Below are positions 1-11,348 of a DNA stretch of 64,000 nucleotides, one piece after another. The stretch covers positions 106,251,501 to 106,315,500 of the forward strand of contig CM042021.1 of NCBI GenBank assembly GCA_023525975.1, in the 5' to 3' direction. Made by a program: the position numbers and the translations under genes. Origin of the DNA: Smallanthus sonchifolius. Taxonomy: Eukaryota; Streptophyta; Magnoliopsida; Asterales; Asteraceae. Each line of letters begins with the position of its first letter. Within the stretch, counting starts at the first letter, position 1. The notes under the pieces are model-generated. The model ran no database searches, was not told the origin of the DNA, and saw nothing but the letters and a program-made list of their open reading frames with translations.

Positions 1-119
1 TTTTGAAACATCTAACCCATTTTAAGCTAAGAAAACTGATTCAATCAGATATAGGCTTACGTGTTGGATTCTGATTCATGCGCCAGGTGACCATCAAAGT
101 AACGAAAGTTACCGCCGAT

Positions 120-325
120 GACCCCGTCTGTTTTTCTTACGCAAAGATCTCGGGAGTTCATCTTTTTCCCATCCACTTGGATGATTTGACCCCGTCTGTT
201 TTGCTTACGCAAAGATCTCGGGTGTTTAACCTTTTCCTATCCGCTTGAATAATTTTACAGCTTCTTCTGTTTTGTTTACACAAAGACCTAGAATGTTCTT
301 ACCTTTTTAATATCCACTTGGATGT
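120..325 (+). repeat. 68-bp imperfect tandem repeat, three units
   Basis: Units begin near 120, 188 and 256. Each carries the words CCGTCTGTTTT, ACGCAAAGATCTCGG and CCACTTGGATGATTT or close variants, and the third unit is the most diverged. The repeat lies in the non-coding spacer of the Copia element before its extra ORF. No coding frame crosses it. Confidence 0.8.
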
Positions 326-924
326 TTTTCCTTTTACAACGGTGATTTTGACTTACCAAGATGGTACCCTAGTTAACCTGTAAGAGATGATAAGATGAAT
401 GCGGGTATTTCTTAAGGATTGATAGGCTTTCAAAACCATTTTATTTCAAAATTGTGGGGTACGCCGTGTTTCGTGCTCAAATGGTACCACTTAATCACAT
501 GAAATCATTATACAAACAAATGTTCAGGTTTATCTTGCACAAATATCGGCTATCTTCAGGGATTCACAGTAGCCGAGTGCAAAATGAAGTGTTTCAAGGG
601 TCTTGATCATACATGATCTTACGTTGGATCTTTTCCAAGGCTAAGTGTTCATATCTTTTATTGTTTTTACTTTTATTTTTCAATATAAATTTATTAATCT
701 TCCTTTTTAGCTTGTTTAAATTGTGTATATATGAGAGTTTTCCTTTGTTTTTGATCAAATATCTCATGTCACCCGAAACAACATTCCCATCAAAACTACT
801 CAAACCGCCTGAAACTTCCTCACACCCGAAACTACTTTGCCCTATCGAAACTTGAAGTTTAGACAAGGGCATTTTGGTCTTTTTTCAAGCTCAAATTAAA
901 TGACTTCATAATCCGGCTCCTTCT

Positions 925-1579
925 CATGCTCATTCTCACTCGCACTCACAGAAATCCCTCTCCACCTTCGTTTTCACACTTTCATACCTGATCCCCGTCG
1001 TCTTCATTATCAGGTAACAATTTCTGTGTTCTTCACCGAGAAATTTCAGATGATCAAACCTAGGGTTTGTTTTTTGAAAGGTTTTTATGTCCGTCACTTC
1101 ATATTAAGGGTCGTTTAGGGCTTAGATCTTGTTAATAATCTTGCCATTTTTGATATCTCATTTGTGTATTGCATATTCTTGCAGATTTTTCTATAAATCT
1201 CGGTAAGATGGAGTTTCGACACTTACAGGCCTTTCTTAACATATCTTTTTGTCTGTTTAGCTTGTATGATGATTGTTGATGTGTCTGTATATATGTTTAG
1301 GTGTTTTTCTGTATGTTTTGAGTCCCCTTAAACTGTTCAGAATTCAGGCATCGAAACTAGTAGTTTCGATTAAAGGGTGTTTTGATTTTAAAAGGTATTT
1401 TTCAGAATTTGAACAAGTTTCTATCGAAACTAGTTGTTTCGATACCCAATCTTGCCCGAAACTAATTAGTTTCGATTAGGGTTACTTGCTCGAAACTAGT
1501 AGTTTCGATCAGACTTCTTTGAATTTTTTCTAAGTGTCAGAATTTTGAAAATTTTTGTTTTGATTTGTTCTTTGCAGAT
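925..1579 (+). other. Putative leader exon and intron ahead of the extra Copia ORF
   Basis: A CT-rich, UTR-like stretch ends at CAG|GTAACA (donor after 1013). A T-rich tract ending TTTGCAG|AT (acceptor AG at 1576-1577) directly precedes an ATG at 1580. The predicted intron (1014-1577, 564 bp) holds four copies of the palindrome CGAAACTAGTAGTTTCG or variants (1350-1370, 1423-1443, 1457-1476, 1491-1509). The same word recurs in this element's 3' LTR. Splicing is inferred only from the consensus sites. Confidence 0.45.
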
Positions 1580-4367
1580 ATGGATCTTCTGTTTGTCAAA
1601 AGACATAATGTCTGTGCATTTTTAGATGCCAATGATCCAAAGAGTGCAGATTTCGTTCAAGTCCTGAATTTCCTTGCAAACTCCAACATAAGCTTTGCCA
1701 TCAGTCACAATGTACCAGTCTTCGAATAAACCATAAGGCAGTTCTGGAACACTGCAGAGACTATAATCATTGACAATGTGGAACACATTCGAGCTACTGT
1801 TCATGATCAGGAGGTTTTATTTTCAGAGGATACAATAAGACAGGTGTTACTATTTGCTGACAATCATGAAGCACCGGTGGAATTTCCAAGTTTCTATGTC
1901 AAGGAATGTTTTAGAAGACTGGGTCACCCTGATGAGTTCAAGAGTGGGCAAATCATCAAGAATTCCCTTCCACCTCTCTAGAGGTATATTGTGCACATCT
2001 TCATCCACTGCTTGTCCATTCGGAAAGGTGGATTTGACTCAGCAAATGCCATGGTGGCTTCTGCAATGCTAGGACTGATCAAAGGAAGGGACTACAATTT
2101 CTCAGGTCTAATCTTTAAACAAATGAAAGAAAATCTAACCGGGGGTGCTAGAGATAAATTTTTGGTCTATCCAAGGTTTCTCCAGATCATTATCAATCAT
2201 CTTCATCCAAACCTGCAACAAGATGGTCATGTGTTCGTTTTTGATTATATGACAACCAAAACCCTAAGCTATATGAAAAGTACAAGCAAAAGAACCAACA
2301 AAGTGATTGCCAATATTCCTCTGTTTGGTCACATTATTGGTGAAGAGGAAGAGGTAGTTCCTGATGTGGATCCACAACTACAAGTTGAATCATCATCATC
2401 ATCCGAAGAGGAAGAAGAAGATATTGAGCAAGATCAAGGTATGAATGAAGAAGAACAAGAGGTTGAAGCTGAGATAGATGCTGAAATTCCTCATGAGCCG
2501 GAAGATGAACAACCTATATTGGAATTCCTTTCATTGATCAATTGATAGAGAATCTTGAGCCTGTGATTGAAGAGCAACCTGTTGAAAACATAGAAGCTGA
2601 AGCACATGTTGAAGATGCGTCAAGTGAAACTCTGGACGAAGGAATCTATGGAACAAAGTATGATCAGTCTGATTATGAGTCTGAAGAAGAGGAGCAGACT
2701 GAACCTCTTGCATCTTCATAAAAAAGACAAGCTGATTCTGAGTCCGACTACGAATTAGAAGAACCCCTAGCCAAGAAAATCAAGACAAGAGTCTTTGACC
2801 TCGTCATCAGAATCACTTTCTGAAACTCCAGAACACCTAACTCCCATACCTTCACCCATTCATACTTTCAACACTCCACAATCCTCTCCCCAACCATTTC
2901 CACAGCCTAATCCTCAACCAACACCACCTATATCACATGTACATGAAGCATCACCTTCTTTACCTAGAGTCAAGATCTTAAGCTTGGAGGTAAATAAGCT
3001 ACATAAAGAAGTATAAAAAGAGATGAAGTAATAGAAAGCTAAAAGACAGAACTGAGTGAGTGCAAGGAAGAAGTTAAGGATCTTAAGCTAGAAGTTGGAG
3101 GTTTGCATACCCAACTAGATATTCAGCAGACTCAACTTGAAACTCAACGGAAGTTAATTTCTCAACAACAACAAGATTTTAAAGCTCTATCTGACATTGT
3201 TGAGCAACTCAAAGTTTCTTTGGTTAAGTCTTCACAAGAGGAGCATGCTTCCACAGCTCAGGGAGAGACCACATCTACAGCTGCTTTGGTAATAAAAGTA
3301 GAAGAATCTGAATATGATCTCCCATCAGTTAGTGAAAGGAGAGCTGCCAGGGAAAGAGGAAAAGGAAAAGAATCAAATGTTGCAGTTATAATTCTTGATG
3401 AAGAAGAAGTTGGATCAGATCATGAGCTGGATGAACTACTAAAGCAAGTTGATGACTTTGGAACAATTGAAGATTATCCTGAAATTATTACATTAGGTGA
3501 AGAAAAGGGAGATAAGCTCAAGTATTTCACAGAAGAAGGAAATAAGTTTGATGCTCCATCAGATAATGAGTTAGAGGACCAGAATGTCACAGTGGGCCAA
3601 CAGGCACAACTAAAGAAGCTCCAATAGCAACACCAACTGCAATAGGAACTGATACTCCATCAGTCCAGGCCTCAGATCCTAGAAGGTCTTGGTTTAAAGA
3701 AATGCCAGCTCAGGAACCACCAAAGCACTATGAGTGGTTTGCTGAGTATCAAGAGTTAAAAAGGCCACCAGTCGGGTGGAAGTACGATAAAGAACATTCA
3801 CTTTTCATAGTCAGAAGATACAAAAGAGGAGTGGAGCACTTCAAGTCTCCTCATGACTTCAACTCCCACCCTAAATATGACTTAAGAGCCCTTGCCAAAC
3901 TACCTCTACAAAACCCTGGAGATGTGGGCATTGCAAGAGATTTTGAGACCTTCTTGAGAAACCAGACCTTCAATGATTTCAGGTCCATGACCACTACTAA
4001 ACCAAGAAGAGTTATCTCTAAGACTAGGATTCATCCCAGAACTCAAAGGCATTGGATAAGCCTTCGGTACAAGCCGACAGAAACTGTCAAATCCATCATA
4101 CTGCCACGATCAGTACCAGTCCAGTTTCAGAATTTTAGAAAATTGTTTTACAACTCCACCATTGGAAGTGCAGTGATTGAATGTGAAGGAATGGAATACA
4201 TTCATATTTTTGAACCTATGGAGCTGTTAAAATTTCAACCCGAGGATCTTGAAGTGTTATTCAAGAACCCTATCAAGATCTTTAATGGAGATGATGAAGC
4301 TGATGCCAAGGCATATCAAAGGGTGGTGACTATTAATGCAAAACCTCACTTTCAAAAACCAAGTTAA
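1580..4367 (+). pseudogene. Broken extra ORF of the Copia element (unknown function, env position)
   Basis: Translation from the ATG at 1580 gives an N-terminal conserved block (about 1580-2330) interrupted by in-frame stops near 1727 and at 1979-1981. It then runs into an acidic Glu/Ser-rich stretch (2340-2780), with a frameshift near 2540 and a stop near 2719. A Pro-rich segment (2830-2960), a Gln/Leu-rich coiled-coil-like part (3030-3230) and a basic C-terminal block (3702-4367) with many Trp/Tyr/Arg residues follow. The N-terminal block resembles proteins often predicted beside Copia elements in Asteraceae genomes. That is recognition from memory and not a search result. I see no convincing signal peptide or membrane anchor, so an envelope role is not supported. 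Confidence 0.6.
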
Positions 4368-4422
4368 GAGCCAACTGCTTAGCAAGAGTTGAAGACATTG
4401 ATGCAGCAGCTTAGGGGGAGAT

Positions 4423-4975
4423 TGTAGAGTCTTGTATTTTTATAAGCTGATGTCATCAATGTATTTTGAACAATGTTAGTTTAGTTTATTTACTTGTAAT
4501 TTCATTTGATGTAATTTCCTGCTTTTTAGTCTATGTCTGGGCCATCGAAACTACTTAGTTTCGATTGAGGTTTGTTCAATCGAAACTAGTAGTTTCGATA
4601 GATGGTAAGTTTCGATAGGCTTGTCCTTTTACTTGTAAATGCTCAACCAAAACTACTAGTTTCAATGAGAATAGTTTCGATGCCTGTCAACTTACTATAA
4701 ATAGCCTAGTTTAAGAATGTTTAGGGTGTGGATAACGGTTGTAACCCTGAAATTCTCTCTTTCACAGTTTTCTGAATCAATACACATTTGGAGTTATTTC
4801 ATCTGTTGTTCTTACAATTTCATATCATAGTTCTGTTGGTTCCTGTGTGGTTTGCCTGTTTATCTTCACCAATTCTGTTCTCTCATCTGTTTCACCACCA
4901 TACACACAGATTCCTCCTCTTTGTGTGTGTGTAATCGATCTTCTGTGTGATTTCTGATTGAAATCTGGACCTACA
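4423..4975 (+). repeat. 3' LTR of the Copia element
   Basis: It starts TGTAGAGTCTTG right after the purine tract TTAGGGGGAGAT and ends GGACCTACA, so the termini form a 5-bp perfect inverted repeat (TGTAG/CTACA). The length is 553 bp. U3 holds a palindrome cluster (4543-4681) and a TATA box CTATAAATAG (4695-4704). A CT-rich, untranslated-leader-like region follows. The 5' partner is outside the window. Confidence 0.8.
4543..4704 (+). promoter_or_regulatory. LTR promoter: palindrome cluster plus TATA box
   Basis: Full palindromes CGAAACTACTTAGTTTCG (4545-4562) and CGAAACTAGTAGTTTCG (4581-4597), a diverged copy near 4646-4666 and two half-sites (4606-4616, 4673-4681) lie upstream of CTATAAATAG at 4695-4704. 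The arrangement matches four other LTRs in this window that use different words. Confidence 0.6.
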
Positions 4976-6526
4976 TGTAGTAGTTCCAAAATAAGAGAAA
5001 ACCAAGAAAGTAGCAAAAGACGAGAACGTATGAATACCAACAACTTAAAATGTAGAAAGAGGACAAATTATGATAGTAAAGTGTAGGTACAACGTTTGAT
5101 AACCATTCCCTAACGTCTCTCCTCTCTTCATATGATGAAGTGGTTAAGAGGAATTCAAAAGTCTTAATCTACATATTATGAAGAGCTATGGGAATTATAG
5201 CAAGAAATGAATGGTGGTTGAAATGCAATGTTTTACAAACTGAAGGCAATGATTGGTCACTAATCTCCAACTTCTTTGTTATCTCTATATAATACGGTAC
5301 TTAAGATATTAAGTGGTCTTTAACCATTAGAAATTCTTTGTTGCTTACATTCATTTAAAAGGGAAAGAAGGATTAACATTTTCTAAACAAGCAACAAGCT
5401 GGACATATGCCTCACTATTTTTATCAGTTATCATGAAAATTTGTGGCTATAAGTGACAAAAGTCGTGCTCTAACTTTATGATAAGTCGATAACGTTACAT
5501 AACACCACTCACATGATTAATCTTACAAACCAACTAGATACATCAATTGATCTTGTGATTTTAATGACATCGGATATGCTTAGATGACTATAATCGATGA
5601 AATACCACGAATGCATATCGATCTCTCTACATGTATATGTTTAGATAAGCTATGAACTTGGTGTTAGATGTAGAAAACTTCATATATTAAATACAAATAC
5701 TAATAGCCAGATACAAAAATATGTTTAGATAAGCTATGAACTTGGTGTTAGACGTAGAAAACTTCATATATTAAATACAAATACTAATAGCCAGATACAA
5801 AAATGAAATGAGCATCACGTAAAGTCTTGTTTGTGTATACATTGATATTAGAAGATTAACATATGCTTTTAAAAGTTTTATTTTATTTTATTGGAATATA
5901 GTCGAGGGTGGTGTTGAATTTGACCGTTGTTGAATGGTACTCACGGCATCAACATCCTGCTCATCACCACCTCACACCGATACCACATAGGGTGAGACGG
6001 GGTTCCCTAGCAGTACTGCATGCCACCTCATTCATATCGCAACCACACCCAACACAGTTAATGTTATAAAGTTACATACACAAGCAGAGGCGTCTCCGAG
6101 ATTTCAAATGCCCAACGTGACTACAAAGAAAGACCATAGAATATGAACTTATATTTAAATTTTTTTTGAATTGGATTAAAAACTGACGTGTTTAAATTAA
6201 ATTTGAGCCAAAATAAATTTAAATTTTAATGGGTTTAAACTTTATAGTTTTTATAAAATATAATTATATATATATATATAAATTTTAAAAATTTTATATC
6301 TTTCAAAAACAATCAAAATTACATGCTTAAGTGCCACAAAGGCACCTCTATACACAACCAAAGTTAACACAATGGTTCTTGCCCGTTATGATGTAATTAC
6401 TCTAGTCTCTAGCCATAAATGTATATAATAAATCGTGATATTTGATGTTTAATTTTTTAATCACATTGTCCCCACAACCAAATCTCCGTTCAGAACAAGA
6501 CAACAAGAATAACACCAATTTCCGGC
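4976..6526. other. Intergenic region with one 84-bp tandem duplication
   Basis: No gene is seen. A tandem duplication of 84 bp (5637-5720 and 5721-5804) differs at about one position. The stretch 6150-6310 is strongly AT-rich with a (TA)n run. A TATA-like TATATAATAAAT near 6423 and the following roughly 90 bp probably form the core promoter and 5' UTR of the J-protein gene. Confidence 0.6.
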
Positions 6527-7462
6527 ATGCAACCAAGGAGCCGAGCCGAAGCTGAAGCCGATCGACTGCTTGGAATGGCCGAGAAGCTTCTAGAAGAAAA
6601 CGACCTAAACGCCGCTCGTGATTTCGCTTTCTTAGCTCAGGAAACGGAGCCGTTACTCAACGGCTCCGGTCAGATCTTAGCCATCACCGACGTCTTAATC
6701 GCCGCCGATAAACGGATCAACGATAACCACCACCATTGGTACGCCATCCTTCAGATCGACATCCACCGGACCGATGATGCGGAGTTTGTTAAACAACAGT
6801 ACCACCGTCTCGCTCTCCTCCTTCATCCAGATAAAAACAAATTCTCCTCCTCCGAATCGGCGTTCAAGCTCGTCGGAGACGCGTGGTCAGTTTTATCAGA
6901 TCCGGCAAAGAAATCAGCGTACGATAAGGAATTGTTCGAGTTTTTAAACGTCGATCTGGACATCGTGAAGAATCAGAGAGAGAAAGAGGTTCAAAATCAA
7001 CGTGAGAAGCTGCCGGTGAGGCGGAATTCCGGTAACGAAGTATCGTCGGAGAATTTATGGACGCCGTGTCCGTACTGTTATTATTTATTCGAGTATCCTA
7101 GGGTTTACGAAGGATATTGTTTGAGGTGTGAGAATTGTGATCGGGCGTTTCAGGTGGTTGCAATTCCCTCGGAATCTATGCCGCCGACGGTGCCAGGAAA
7201 AGAAGCGTACCGCTGCTCGTGGCCGTATTTTCCGATCGGATTCGCAATTTCCGTTTCCGAAACCGCGAAGATCGCCACTACTCCTAATCGGATGCCGCCG
7301 GAGACATCTTCACCGTTGGCGGCACCTAGCGAGGGTTTTGTTGAAGGAACACCGTCGGAATCACGGCCGAGGCTGCAGCAACAGGAAAAAACAGTTACTC
7401 CTGCCGCCGGAGGTACTGTTTCTAGAAAAAGAGGTAGGCCGGTGAAGAATCCCCTTTTTTAA
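6527..7462 (+). CDS. J-domain protein with zinc ribbon and C-terminal AT-hook
   Basis: This is an intact single-exon ORF of 311 codons and the only clearly functional host gene here. The J domain spans residues 71-135, starting WYAILQI, with the HPD motif at 100-102; HPD is needed to stimulate Hsp70 ATPase. A helical segment (1-60) of the type found in plant J-proteins precedes it. A zinc-ribbon-like segment follows, with C181, C184, C198, C201 and C204. The C-terminus ends in RKRGRPVK (300-307), an AT-hook, suggesting nuclear DNA contact. The DUF3444 domain that often follows in this plant family is absent, so this is a short form. The start ATG is the first one after the TATA-like site near 6423; AATAAAG near 7721 could serve polyadenylation. 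Role: Hsp70 co-chaperone, probably nuclear; client unknown. Confidence 0.93.
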   Translation: MQPRSRAEAEADRLLGMAEKLLEENDLNAARDFAFLAQETEPLLNGSGQILAITDVLIAADKRINDNHHHWYAILQIDIHRTDDAEFVKQQYHRLALLLHPDKNKFSSSESAFKLVGDAWSVLSDPAKKSAYDKELFEFLNVDLDIVKNQREKEVQNQREKLPVRRNSGNEVSSENLWTPCPYCYYLFEYPRVYEGYCLRCENCDRAFQVVAIPSESMPPTVPGKEAYRCSWPYFPIGFAISVSETAKIATTPNRMPPETSSPLAAPSEGFVEGTPSESRPRLQQQEKTVTPAAGGTVSRKRGRPVKNPLF

Positions 7463-8075
7463 ACAGTCTTCTCAGTTTTACTCCAAAACAGTGAACAGAG
7501 ACTTCAAATTATAGATTCTAAGGAATTATTGAAGAAGAAGTTGAAAATTATAAAAATCAAAAGTGAGTGATTTGATAAATTACAGTCCACCTCATTCTAA
7601 GATTATGATTTAACTTTTACATGAGCATTTTGAATTTTTGATCTTCAAACTTTTATCTTTTGAATCATCAAGCAGCTATATTATGTCTTTTGAATCATCC
7701 AAGTAGCTATATTATGTAAAATAAAGTAAACTAGTGTAAATAAGTCATGTGTTGAGCGGGAATCCCGTCCGTGTATAAAACAGGAAACAAATTAAAGCTG
7801 ACACGACTTGATTTTAAACAAAATCTATATCGCAACGTAACTGATTTTTTTGGCAACTGACTGTTTGATATGAAGAAAGAGAAGTGATAGTGGCATTACA
7901 AATTGACCATTAGTCAAAATCCAAAAAACCCTAAAAGGATGACAAAATGAAGGGAGTTTGTATACCAAAACTACCAATATATAAGTATTTTGCAACCACT
8001 ATTAACACATAAAAAATGTAATTTCATAAAACTTTGATAAAAGAGAAATTTTGACTTTTGACCTATTGTACTTAC
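7463..8075. other. Non-coding region downstream of the J-protein gene
   Basis: The 3' UTR of the J-protein gene probably ends before about 7750. A short direct repeat (TTTTGAATCATC and CAGCTATATTATGT, near 7660-7715) is visible. I see no further coding. Confidence 0.5.
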
Positions 8076-8241
8076 AACATTCATGAACACTTTAAAAGCA
8101 CCATCAGCCAGGAATGCATGAGTTGTTCCTGAATCAATTATGGTTCCACCTTTGTTGTCTGATATTGCAAAAGTTGACCGGTCAATGAACAATGTATAAC
8201 CATTCACTGAAATTCTCTGCAAATTAACATTATAATGTGGC
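8076..8241 (-). pseudogene. Isolated exon of a pepsin-like (A1) aspartic protease
   Basis: On the minus strand an open stretch of about 55 codons contains NLQRISVNG and GGTIIDSGTTHAFLADGAF. DSGTT is the second catalytic Asp motif of family A1, as in plant aspartic protease-like proteins. The block is bounded by a good acceptor (TGCATGTTTTCAG|GC) and donor (GTT|GTAAGTAC), so it is a whole exon of 166 bp. No other exon of the family (first DTGS motif, C-terminal part) is visible within several kb on either side. It is most likely a duplicated or captured gene fragment. Reading continues out of the exon into intron sequence, so a functional product is not expected. Confidence 0.75.
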
Positions 8242-8834
8242 CTGAAAACATGCATAAAAAGAAATCCGTGTTAGTAGTCGTTATTTCACATGCTACTTTA
8301 AAGATGGCTTTAGTTTTAACTCAAAAATAAATGTTACATAAGAAATGAAAACTATTTTACCCATTTAACCCGCGCCACTTTTACCAAAACCTTTTGATTT
8401 GAACCATTTGGAATCAAACATAATCGAAATAAAAATCCTCTAATTTAATTACAAAAAGCCATTATAACCGAAAGAAAACTTGTATAAACCATTTTTGGCT
8501 CCACTATTTGACCAAAGACCAAAATACCACCACCTCTATCACTATCTCTATCATTTCCTATAATGGGAATGAATCAGGAGCCATTCCTTGTAGAAAGTTG
8601 TGAAATTATTGACAACCCATTTGGACCAAATCCAAATATCCCATTTTGACCAAATCCAAAGTTGTGAAATTATTGAACACCGCCGGCCTAAACAAATGTC
8701 TTTCTAACTGCCAAAGCAAAAGGAATTAAAAACAATAGTTACTGTAATCATATATTTATATAAAGCTGGAAAATAATAGACAAAGAAGTTTTAAATATAA
8801 TTTTAAAAAGGAATGTTATTACAATAATAGCCAA
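8242..8834. other. Non-coding flank of the protease exon
   Basis: The probable intron sequence of the protease fragment continues here. A short direct repeat (AAGTTGTGAAATTATTGA, near 8594 and 8660, with GACCAAATCC nearby) is the only structure seen. Confidence 0.45.
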
Positions 8835-9269
8835 TCTATACTATTTAATAAATAAAAAGTTTTTTCATGTCACGTGTCGCCTCCATATTCATTCTCATTA
8901 TTTTTTTCCCGCATCTCTCTCTTATTAAATACACATCTATCTTTTAATAATAATATATTAAAAAAATACTAATTATACTAATAAAACACATTTATTTTAA
9001 ATTATCCCTTATTATAAGAAACTTTGAAATCTAATTATGTAACTTTTATTTCCAATCAAATAGTAAATGAAAGTCAAATTACATTAAATAGTAATTAACG
9101 CATTTTCGAAATCCAGTTATATATATTAATTTTTACATATTTTGACTTTTGTTTTCTCTCCTTACTATATGTAATAAATTTTTATATTTGTAAAATATAT
9201 ACATAAAGATTTAAAAATTTTATATATTGATATTTTTCACTCCGTGTGTAAACATGAGTTCTAAGCTAG
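8835..9269 (+). mobile_element. Non-autonomous Helitron
   Basis: It begins TCTATACTATTTAATAAA, a common plant Helitron 5' end, and ends CTAG, 6 bases after a hairpin at 9239-9259 (ACTC-C-GTGT / ACATGAGT, loop GTAA). The flanking bases are A (8834) and T (9270), as expected for insertion between A and T without target duplication. The 435-bp interior is AT-rich and includes the CACGTGTCGCC motif seen in related elements. It carries no Rep/helicase and no recognisable gene fragment. Confidence 0.75.
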
Positions 9270-9847
9270 TTTTTGAATAAAACGATGTAGAAAGTTTTAG
9301 GCATTTGAAATAAATTTTGGGCGCTTTATCGAACTGTTCAACCCATTTCCATTTTACCTAATTTTTTAAGTTTGACACGAATGAGGTAAACAGACGTCGA
9401 ATAAAGTTTAGCCCAAATCAACACGTTTACCTATAAATGGGTCAATATTCATACACAACTTGCCCAATTTAACTATAAAACCAATACTATAAACACAAAT
9501 TCACAACACAAGCAATCTTAATGGTGATAAATTCAATAGCCAATGCAAAAATCCCTAACCACAACATTCTTCCAAGACACACCATCCACATCAACATCCA
9601 TAGCCTAAGCATCAAATGCACCACAATCAAAACTTGCTCATTTGGGTACAGAGGTTATAGAGAGCTAGACTTCAAAAAACTCATGTTTGAAAGACAACTT
9701 CACATCAATATTCATACTCTACTTTAGCTAAAAAGATCAGATGAAAAGTTTTGATTTTTTAGTCTCACGGAAGGCCCACCAATAACTTATGTTTGATATT
9801 AAGCTACTTCTACATGGATTGATAAATTCTAATGAATAATCATGTTT
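9270..9847. other. Intergenic; one short ORF of doubtful reality
   Basis: A 68-codon ORF (9521-9727) follows a TATA-like CTATAAAT near 9432. Its product is Ile/His/Asn-rich, has no recognisable domain and reads like low-complexity translated intergenic DNA. I do not call a gene. Confidence 0.3.
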
Positions 9848-9864
9848 AACTCCAAACGTTTCTA

Positions 9865-10084
9865 CCGTTGCCCATTTGGTGCAATGGTAGCCCCAAGATT
9901 TCCTATAGTGGAGATCTTGGGTTCGAATCCTGGCCACAACAAAAAAGGGGTCTGTGGCCAGGTCAGGGGGTTTACCCAGTAGGGGGTTCCTCCTGGGGTG
10001 GGCTGCCCTGGATGTTCTAGGTGTTGCCCCGGGGAAACCCAATTATCCTAGAATATCTAGGTGTTGCCGTTCAAAAAAAAAAAA
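9865..10084 (+). mobile_element. tRNA-derived SINE with 17-bp target duplication
   Basis: The head contains a pol III A box (TGGTGCAATGGTAGC, about 9878) and a B box (GGGTTCGAATCCTG, about 9930). A GC-rich body with GGGGTGGGCTGCCCTGG follows, and the element ends in an A tail of about 14. The direct repeat AACTCCAAACGTTTCTA flanks it exactly at 9848-9864 and 10085-10101. The intact duplication suggests fairly recent insertion. Confidence 0.9.
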
Positions 10085-10101
10085 AACTCCAAACGTTTCT
10101 A

Positions 10102-11348
10102 GGTGGAATCAAATTTTACATATGAATATACAATCAAATTCATATGTTACCATTGGATAAAGCCGTTACGGATCAATTAAACGATCTAATGGCTTATGTA
10201 GCTTCTTGAATACTAGCCGTTGTAATAAAAGCAAATTCTCCACTCCTGTCTGTAACTCTGTCGTAAACAATCTGACCCAACACAAAAATTAGAGTCCTTT
10301 GTGTAATTGTGAATTGTACTTAAACACTAGTCGTTGAACGGAATGAGGATCGATGATTTGAGTTTAACTCTTTTTCTCTGTGTTTCTTCTTCTCTTATCG
10401 ATCCTATGCTTGATTACCAATTTGTATCGTAACACATCGTCCATTCACGCTGACCATTTTAGCCCTAACTTTACGATCCCCCGCTCTTCTCCTTCACCGT
10501 CGATTCACTCTAGTTGAGTTGTACCTGCTTGAGGGTTTGTACGGTGGCACTGTAGCCACCAACCACCGTTGTTAAAATGTATAGTAATAGTTACTGGTTC
10601 AAACTTTTAATTAGAAAGAACATATAGTTATACACTTTTGGATCAAACCTTGCAAATGGATTTTGATCTTCATACAGGTGCGGTTGAGCGTATTTGAATC
10701 GTCCCATATAAATTGGTTGGACTGGTTGAACCGTCTCTTTTGAACCGGTGGTTGGACTAGATTTAAAAATTTTCCCAATTTTATTTATTTATTTTTTCCT
10801 TCCAAAATCTCATTACTATTTATCGTTCCTTATTTTTTGTATCATAGGCTTCATATTTTATTAAAATTGTAAATCCACTTCAAAAAATAAAATAGTCTCA
10901 TATTTTGTTTATGTAACTTTTCATAATGTGGGTATTTATGTTTGTAACGTGATAATTATTGAATGCGTTTTTATCTAGTTTTTTTTATAGATTTTTGACC
11001 TTTATATCGAGTGATATTTATATAACATTGATGTGTGTAATTATATTCAAATTTTTAGAATTCAAACGTTTTAAACATAAACAAACTTTATTCAAAATGA
11101 AAGAAAATGACACAATAATATATTTAAGTATAATATGTTCTGCAAAAACACATGAAAATCATACGAGAGATTCCAAAAAACTGAAGGGTTTAAAATTTTG
11201 GTTTTTAAAACATTAGAAGAAATTTTTTAAAAAGTCCAGTTACTTACAATGAAACGGGACAGGAAATTAAGGGGATTGAGAGAAGAAACATTCGAAAAAA
11301 AAATTGGCGACAGAAGAGGGGCAGTTGGGGTAATATGAAACTGATGAA
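10102..11348. other. Intergenic, no gene seen
   Basis: AT-rich DNA. An 85-codon ORF (10959-11216) is Lys/Ile/Phe-rich with no domain and matches the local base bias, so it is not called. Confidence 0.5.

Larger units (their letters stand above)
1..4975 (+). mobile_element. 3' part of a Copia (SIRE-like) LTR retrotransposon
   Basis: The window opens inside the element, so the 5' LTR, gag and pol lie upstream and are not seen. What remains is a spacer with a 68-bp tandem repeat, a leader that looks spliced, a long broken ORF, a polypurine tract (4411-4422) and a 3' LTR with matching ends TGTAG...CTACA. An extra ORF between pol and the 3' LTR is a known feature of SIRE/Maximus-type Copia elements. 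Assignment to that clade is inference, because reverse transcriptase is outside the window. The first 5 bases after the LTR are TGTAG; whether they form a target duplication needs the missing 5' flank. Confidence 0.75.

Noticed and set aside
613..872. Overlapping ORFs on both strands near the start of the window
   Set aside because: AT-rich spacer of the Copia element; opposite-strand shadows without domains.
1580..4367. Calling the extra Copia ORF an envelope gene
   Set aside because: Position fits, but no signal peptide, membrane segment or fusion-type features are visible; left as unknown function.
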